Shown here: in pieces, positions 7,063 through 10,523 of the stretch
Layout: the number at the start of each line of letters is the position of its first letter
Position numbering within the stretch: position 1 is the stretch's first letter
Origin: GCA-2731375 sp047518225
GTDB lineage: Bacteria > Pseudomonadota > Alphaproteobacteria > GCA-2731375
Assembly (NCBI GenBank): GCA_047518225.1
Contig: JAKZRK010000340.1
Span: 1-10,523, forward strand
Direction of reading: 5' to 3'
DNA: 10,523 nucleotides
Program-made: the position numbers and the translations under genes
The notes under the pieces: model-generated
Told to the model about the DNA's origin: nothing
The model's input: only the letters and a program-made list of their open reading frames with translations
The model's database searches: none

Positions 7063-9036
7063 TCAACCTAACACGCTATAATGCCGTGCCAATAATATGC
7101 CCGCCATGGATCGCCGCCATGAGGTTGCGCGGCGACAGGCAGTCGCCAATGGGGTGGATGGGGATATCGCAAAGGCGCCGGCCAGGGCATCATTAGCCAG
7201 GCGCGGTGTGACGCACACCACCGCGTCAATGGCGGCAAGTATAGTCTCCGCCCCGGTGAAGACGTTGCGGCAGGTCACCTTACCCCCACGATGGTCGATC
7301 AGATCATGGGAGGGCAGAATTTCGACGCCGGCCCGGTGCAGGCGGCGATGGACGCCGATGGCGCTGCAATAGTTCACGCTCTGGCCAATGCCCGGACGCG
7401 GCGTCATCAGGATCAGTTGATCGAACCGCCCCGCCAGCAGATCCGCCAGACCATAAGTGGCGGGCCCATGGTCCTGATCGAACAGAACCGCCGTGCCGCC
7501 TCGGTTTCCCTCATGTCCGGCATTTTCCCGGACATAGGCGACACCGTCCAGCACCGGATCGGCTGCTGTCGCCAGGTTCATGGGCCGGCGCAAGGACGCG
7601 CCGGCGGCCAGCACAATGGCATCTGGATCAAGGGCCAGCACATCCCCCGCCTCGGCCCGTTGGCCCAGGACGAAGCGGACACCATGGCGGTCACACATAT
7701 GCATTTGATATGCGACGAGCTTTGCCATTTCGCCCCGGCCCGGCAGTTCAGCTTCCAGGCGCAGTTTGCCCCCCGTCCGATCGGACGCGCCGAACAGCGT
7801 GACCCTGTGGCCCCGCGCCGTGGCCACCCAGGCGGCTTCCAGTCCGGCGGGCCCGGCGCCCACAATGGCGATGGTCTTGACGGCCGGGGCCGGGGCTAGG
7901 TTTTGTTCGGCGCACGCCTCGCCCGCCAGACCCAGACAGGGATTATGATGTTCGGCCAGCGGTTTCCCCGCATGAACTTCGCCCCAGCACCAGTTATCGA
8001 ACACCGAGGGGCGGATATCTTCCCCCCGCCCCGCTTCCGCCTTGCGGGCCCAGGCGGCGTCCGCGATTTGGGCCCGGGTCATGCCGACCAGATCGCCATA
8101 GCCTTCCGCGACCACCTTTTCGGCCAGCTCCGGGTCGCCGATCCGGCCCAGGGCCATGACCGGGATACCGTTCGCCACCGCGCGCATGCGTTTCGGGATA
8201 TCAATGAAATGACCGGGTCGGAAATGCAGGTCGGGCACGTGGTTTTCCAGGGACAGGCTGAAATTGCCCTGGCCATACGCAAAATAGTCAAAATTTCCGG
8301 TCTGGGCCAGATGCCCGGTCAAGCGCGCAGCTTCCTCCACATCAATACCACCGGGCACGCCCTCGTCGCCGGGCATTTTCAAGCCAATGATAAACTCCCC
8401 GCCGCAGGATTGCCGGATGCCAGCGGCGATATCGCGGACAAAGCGCGTGCGCCCCGCAACCCCGCCACCGTATTCGTCGTCCCGGCTGTTGGACCAGGGC
8501 GAAAGGAACTGCCCGATCAGATAGCCATGCGCCCCGTGCAATTCGATGCCCGCGAAGCCGCAGCGGTGCAGCCGTTGCGCCACGGCCACATAGGCCGCCC
8601 CCACCCGCCTGACCTCCGCCCCCGACATCACGTGGGGCACGGTCCAACTCAAGGCATCGGGCTGTTCGGATACTCCCATGGGTGATTTGGTGGGATGCCA
8701 CAATTGCTGCCGGCCGGGATGCCAAAGTTGCCCCACCAACAAGGCGCCGGCCTCATGCACCCCCTGGGCGACCTCTCGAAAGCCCGCATCGTTGCTGTCA
8801 TCGAAGCCGGTAACCACCGCGCCGTGGGCAATGGCTTCGGGATCCACGGCGATAATCTCCGAAACGATCAGCCCGGCGCCGCCTTTGGCGCGCTCGATGA
8901 GAAAATTACGCCATTTTTCGGTGATCCGGTTGCCCTGGCCGAAATTTGTCAGGGTGGCGGGCACGGCAACCTGGTTGCGCACCCGCCGCTGCCCGATTTG
9001 TAGGGGCGAAAACAGGAAAGGGTAAGCTGTGGTCAT
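7063..9036 (-). CDS. OYE/TMADH-type flavin oxidoreductase, frameshifted near C-terminus
   Basis: This large flavoprotein has the architecture of 2,4-dienoyl-CoA reductase, trimethylamine dehydrogenase and N-methylproline demethylase. An N-terminal FMN-binding TIM barrel (about 1-340) is followed by an FAD/NAD(P)-binding domain. The barrel shows FSPLQIG (9-15), QLWHPGRQ (103-110), HGAHGYL (167-173) with the active-site His pair, and LGRIGDP (296-302). The second domain starts with IVGAGPAGLEAA (391-402). The linker, which normally has four 4Fe-4S cysteines, keeps only Cys350; the other positions are Ser344, Asp347 and Glu362. The frame as read ends at 7063 with an atypical tail. Shifting frame near 7169 gives HPIGDCLSPRNLMAAIHGG and a TAG at 7076-7078, the normal family ending (about 653 residues). 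It starts at ATG 9036 with weak GGAGAGA upstream. It is first in the operon with the SDR and the TPR-sulfotransferase. The likely reaction is reduction of an enone or oxidative demethylation of an amine; the substrate is unknown. Confidence 0.9.
   Translation of the reverse strand: MTTAYPFLFSPLQIGQRRVRNQVAVPATLTNFGQGNRITEKWRNFLIERAKGGAGLIVSEIIAVDPEAIAHGAVVTGFDDSNDAGFREVAQGVHEAGALLVGQLWHPGRQQLWHPTKSPMGVSEQPDALSWTVPHVMSGAEVRRVGAAYVAVAQRLHRCGFAGIELHGAHGYLIGQFLSPWSNSRDDEYGGGVAGRTRFVRDIAAGIRQSCGGEFIIGLKMPGDEGVPGGIDVEEAARLTGHLAQTGNFDYFAYGQGNFSLSLENHVPDLHFRPGHFIDIPKRMRAVANGIPVMALGRIGDPELAEKVVAEGYGDLVGMTRAQIADAAWARKAEAGRGEDIRPSVFDNWCWGEVHAGKPLAEHHNPCLGLAGEACAEQNLAPAPAVKTIAIVGAGPAGLEAAWVATARGHRVTLFGASDRTGGKLRLEAELPGRGEMAKLVAYQMHMCDRHGVRFVLGQRAEAGDVLALDPDAIVLAAGASLRRPMNLATAADPVLDGVAYVRENAGHEGNRGGTAVLFDQDHGPATYGLADLLAGRFDQLILMTPRPGIGQSVNYCSAIGVHRRLHRAGVEILPSHDLIDHRGGKVTCRNVFTGAETILAAIDAVVCVTPRLANDALAGAFAISPSTPLATACRRATSWRRSMAGILLARHYSVLG
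7163..7175 (-). other. Frameshift junction near the 3' end of the flavoprotein gene
   Basis: The upstream frame reads GCC TTT GCG ATA here. The neighbouring frame reads GAT ATC CCC ATC CAC CCC ATT GGC GAC and encodes the conserved GDC-type C-terminal motif of the family. One missing base beside 7168-7170 would restore it (for example AFADIPIHPIGDC). The restored stop is TAG at 7076-7078. Confidence 0.8.
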
Positions 9037-9062
9037 GGGGTGAATTTCTCTCCGGCGGCGAC

Positions 9063-9083
9063 GCGATTAGGCTAAGCTATCGC
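9063..9083. promoter_or_regulatory. Imperfect palindrome in the 85-bp divergent region
   Basis: GCGAT (9063-9067), AG (9069-9070), CT (9077-9078) and ATCGC (9079-9083) pair as a 7-bp stem with one bulged T around GCTAAG. An inner TTAG-G-CTAA dyad lies at 9067-9075. It sits near the middle of the gap between the divergent flavoprotein and amidohydrolase starts, where a shared operator would be expected. I could not place a convincing -35/-10 pair on either strand here. Confidence 0.35.
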
Positions 9084-9121
9084 ACACGCACCGTCACCTT
9101 GATAACTCGTAAGGATATCCC

Positions 9122-10357
9122 ATGGCGTTCGATCTGATCCTGCGTAACGCACGCATCTCCGGGACCGCGCCGGAAACCCCGCTGATGGATATCGCCATTC
9201 AGGGTGAAACCATTGCGGCCGTCGAACCGCACATCGAAGCCGAAGGGAAGGAATGGGGCGTGAGTGGCCGCCTGGTCTCGCCCGGCCTGATAGAGACCCA
9301 TATCCATCTGGATAAATCCCGCATCATGGACCGCTGCAGCGCCGCGCCCGACCGGGGCACGGATCATATGGCCCGGGTCGCCGCCGTAAAACCGGGCTTC
9401 ACCCAGGAAGACGTCTATGCCCGCGCCCAGGCCACGGTGGAACAATGCGTGGTCAACGGCGCCGGGCATATGCGCACCCATGTGGAGCTTGACCCCAATG
9501 TGGGTCTGCGCGGTTTCGAGGCGTTGAAGCAGTTGGCTAGCGATTATCGCTGGGCCATCGACATTGAAATCTGTGTCTTTGCCCAGGAGGGTTGGACCAA
9601 TGCGCCCGAAACCGACGCCAATATCGTCGCCGCGCTGAAAGACGGCGCCACGGTAGTTGGCGGCGCGCCGGGCTATGACCCGGACCATGGCGGCCAGATC
9701 AGGCGGATCTTTGCACTGGCGCGGGAATTCGACGTGGACGTGGACATCCACCTGGACGTGGGCCCCACCATTGACGACATGGACATTCATCTGGTCTGCG
9801 AGCTGACCGAGGAATACGGCTGGGGTGGCCGGGTGGCGGTGGGCCACGGCACCAAGTATTCCTGCCTGCCGCCCGCGCAATTGCGCGGCCTGGGCGCACG
9901 CCTGGCCGATACCGGCGTGGCCGTCACCGTATTGCCGGCAACGGATCTGTTCGTCATGGGCCGGCATCAGGACCACGGCGTGATCCGTGGCGTGGCCGAT
10001 GCCAATGCCCTGTTGGCCTGCGGCGTCAACTGTTCGCTGTCCACCAACAACGTATTGAACCCGTTCACGCCGTTCGGCGATTGTTCCCTGATACGTATCG
10101 CCAACCTGTATGCCAATGTGGCGCAGCGGGGCGGGGCGGATGAACTGGCGGATATTTTCGAGATGTTGACCCACCGTTCGGCCCGGCTGTTGCGGCGGGA
10201 TGATTACGGCATCGCTCCTGGAAGGCCGGCGGATCTGGTGGTCTGGAATGCCACCAGCGGCGCCGAGGCGGTGGCGACCATCGCCCGGTCGCTGTACGGC
10301 TTCAAACGCGGCCGGCAGAGCTTTTCCCAAAGCCTGCCGGAACTACATCGGCCATAG
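9122..10357 (+). CDS. Amidohydrolase, cytosine-deaminase/AtzC-like, with altered active site
   Basis: This is a 411-residue amidohydrolase-superfamily protein of the CodA/AtzC-like group, whose members deaminate N-heterocycles such as cytosine or N-alkylammelides. It starts with the beta-sandwich strand (FDLILRNARISG). The metal motif is HIHLDKS (His60, His62), followed by the third metal His210 in DIHLDVG and His242 in VGHGT. A further block, STNNVLNPF, is at 307-315. In E. coli CodA the segments equivalent to HLDV and STNNVLNP read HxDE and GHDDVFDP. The catalytic Glu is therefore Val213 here, the metal Asp is Asn309, and the neighbouring Asp positions are Asn310 and Asn313. The hallmark ending LYGFKRGR is near the C-terminus. 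ATG 9122 has TAAGGA 6 nt upstream. It is divergent from the flavoprotein operon and probably co-regulated. It may be a distinct hydrolase subfamily or a non-deaminating homologue. Confidence 0.9.
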   Translation: MAFDLILRNARISGTAPETPLMDIAIQGETIAAVEPHIEAEGKEWGVSGRLVSPGLIETHIHLDKSRIMDRCSAAPDRGTDHMARVAAVKPGFTQEDVYARAQATVEQCVVNGAGHMRTHVELDPNVGLRGFEALKQLASDYRWAIDIEICVFAQEGWTNAPETDANIVAALKDGATVVGGAPGYDPDHGGQIRRIFALAREFDVDVDIHLDVGPTIDDMDIHLVCELTEEYGWGGRVAVGHGTKYSCLPPAQLRGLGARLADTGVAVTVLPATDLFVMGRHQDHGVIRGVADANALLACGVNCSLSTNNVLNPFTPFGDCSLIRIANLYANVAQRGGADELADIFEMLTHRSARLLRRDDYGIAPGRPADLVVWNATSGAEAVATIARSLYGFKRGRQSFSQSLPELHRP

Positions 10358-10400
10358 GAATTCACTACGCGGATGACTAGAGGACATTCGAACTATACCG

Positions 10401-10412
10401 GGTCATTTGACC
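10401..10412. repeat. Dyad GGTCA-TT-TGACC
   Basis: A perfect 12-bp dyad lies 43 bp after the stop of the deaminase-like gene, flanked by CCG and GG. No T-tract follows, so it is more like an operator for a gene beyond the window than a terminator. Confidence 0.35.
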
Positions 10413-10438
10413 GGCGTGGAAGCGCCCGTGGGTAGGCG

Positions 10439-10476
10439 CGGTTCGCAGGTCGATGTGGTACATCATCCAAGAACCG
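10439..10476. repeat. Nested inverted repeat, potential hairpin
   Basis: The outer arms CGGTTC (10439-10444) and GAACCG (10471-10476) enclose inner arms GATGT (10452-10456) and ACATC (10460-10464) with a GGT loop. A GG/CC pair lies in the internal loop. Either an operator or part of a structured RNA would fit. I do not recognise a known RNA family or tRNA. Confidence 0.35.
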
Positions 10477-10482
10477 TAACGC

Positions 10483-10517
10483 CGCCACGGAGCCTTGGTG
10501 AACGGCCTTCGGTGGCG
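10483..10517. repeat. GC-rich hairpin at the window end
   Basis: CGCCAC (10483-10488) pairs with GTGGCG (10512-10517). After one mismatch the stem continues with GA/TC and GCC/GGC around the loop TTGGTGAAC. The window ends 6 bp later, so a following T-tract or gene cannot be judged. No coding region is supported in 10358-10523. Confidence 0.3.
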
Positions 10518-10523
10518 CCCCTA

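Noticed and set aside
9077..10330. Long open frame (417 codons) on the minus strand
   Set aside because: It lies wholly antisense to the deaminase-like amidohydrolase, whose frame has clear metal motifs and a good ribosome-binding site. The antisense translation is low-complexity and matches no family I recognise.
10430..10480. tRNA or tmRNA-like gene suggested by GGTTCGC
   Set aside because: There is no acceptor stem, anticodon arm or GTTCGA-type T-loop with correct spacing.

Overview
The window is GC-rich, densely coded chromosomal DNA. Codon use, short intergenic gaps and the protein families (TPR-sulfotransferase fusion, D-aminoacylase-like amidohydrolase, paired SDRs, TMADH/FadH-type flavoenzyme) suggest an alphaproteobacterium, perhaps Rhodospirillales-like or an environmental MAG. 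This taxonomic call is inference. I see no rRNA, tRNA, IS element, CRISPR array or phage gene.

Layout from left to right. (1) A minus-strand pair: an SDR-fold protein (2502 to 1684) followed by a 14-TM DHA2-type MFS transporter (1632 to 139). (2) Divergent from it across 170 bp is a plus-strand N-acyl-D-amino-acid-deacylase-like amidohydrolase (2673-4373). (3) Convergent with that is a minus-strand operon read from 9036 down to 4390. It holds an Old-Yellow-Enzyme/TMADH-type flavoprotein, a classical SDR dehydrogenase, and a TPR-plus-sulfotransferase gene. (4) Divergent from this operon across 85 bp is a second plus-strand amidohydrolase of the cytosine-deaminase-like group (9122-10357). (5) The last 166 bp carry no gene I can support but contain several inverted repeats.

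Two genes are broken by apparent single-base losses. The TPR-sulfotransferase gene splits near 5853, and the flavoprotein loses its normal C-terminus near 7169. In both cases the neighbouring frame restores a family-typical sequence, so the cause is either a sequencing indel or a recent mutation.

The genes read like a catabolic or modification island for a small organic, probably nitrogen-containing, molecule: import or export (MFS), hydrolysis of amide or ring C-N bonds (two amidohydrolases), and redox steps (two SDRs, one flavoenzyme). The substrate cannot be read from the sequence. A recurring theme is that four of the enzymes have family-defining catalytic or cofactor residues replaced: the SDR Tyr/Lys, the flavoprotein 4Fe-4S cysteines, the Asp/Glu of the deaminase-like protein, and two Zn-ligand His of the D-aminoacylase-like protein. 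The folds are otherwise intact, which points to divergent subfamilies rather than decayed genes. Both divergent intergenic regions hold good dyad-symmetric operator candidates, but no regulator gene lies in the window.
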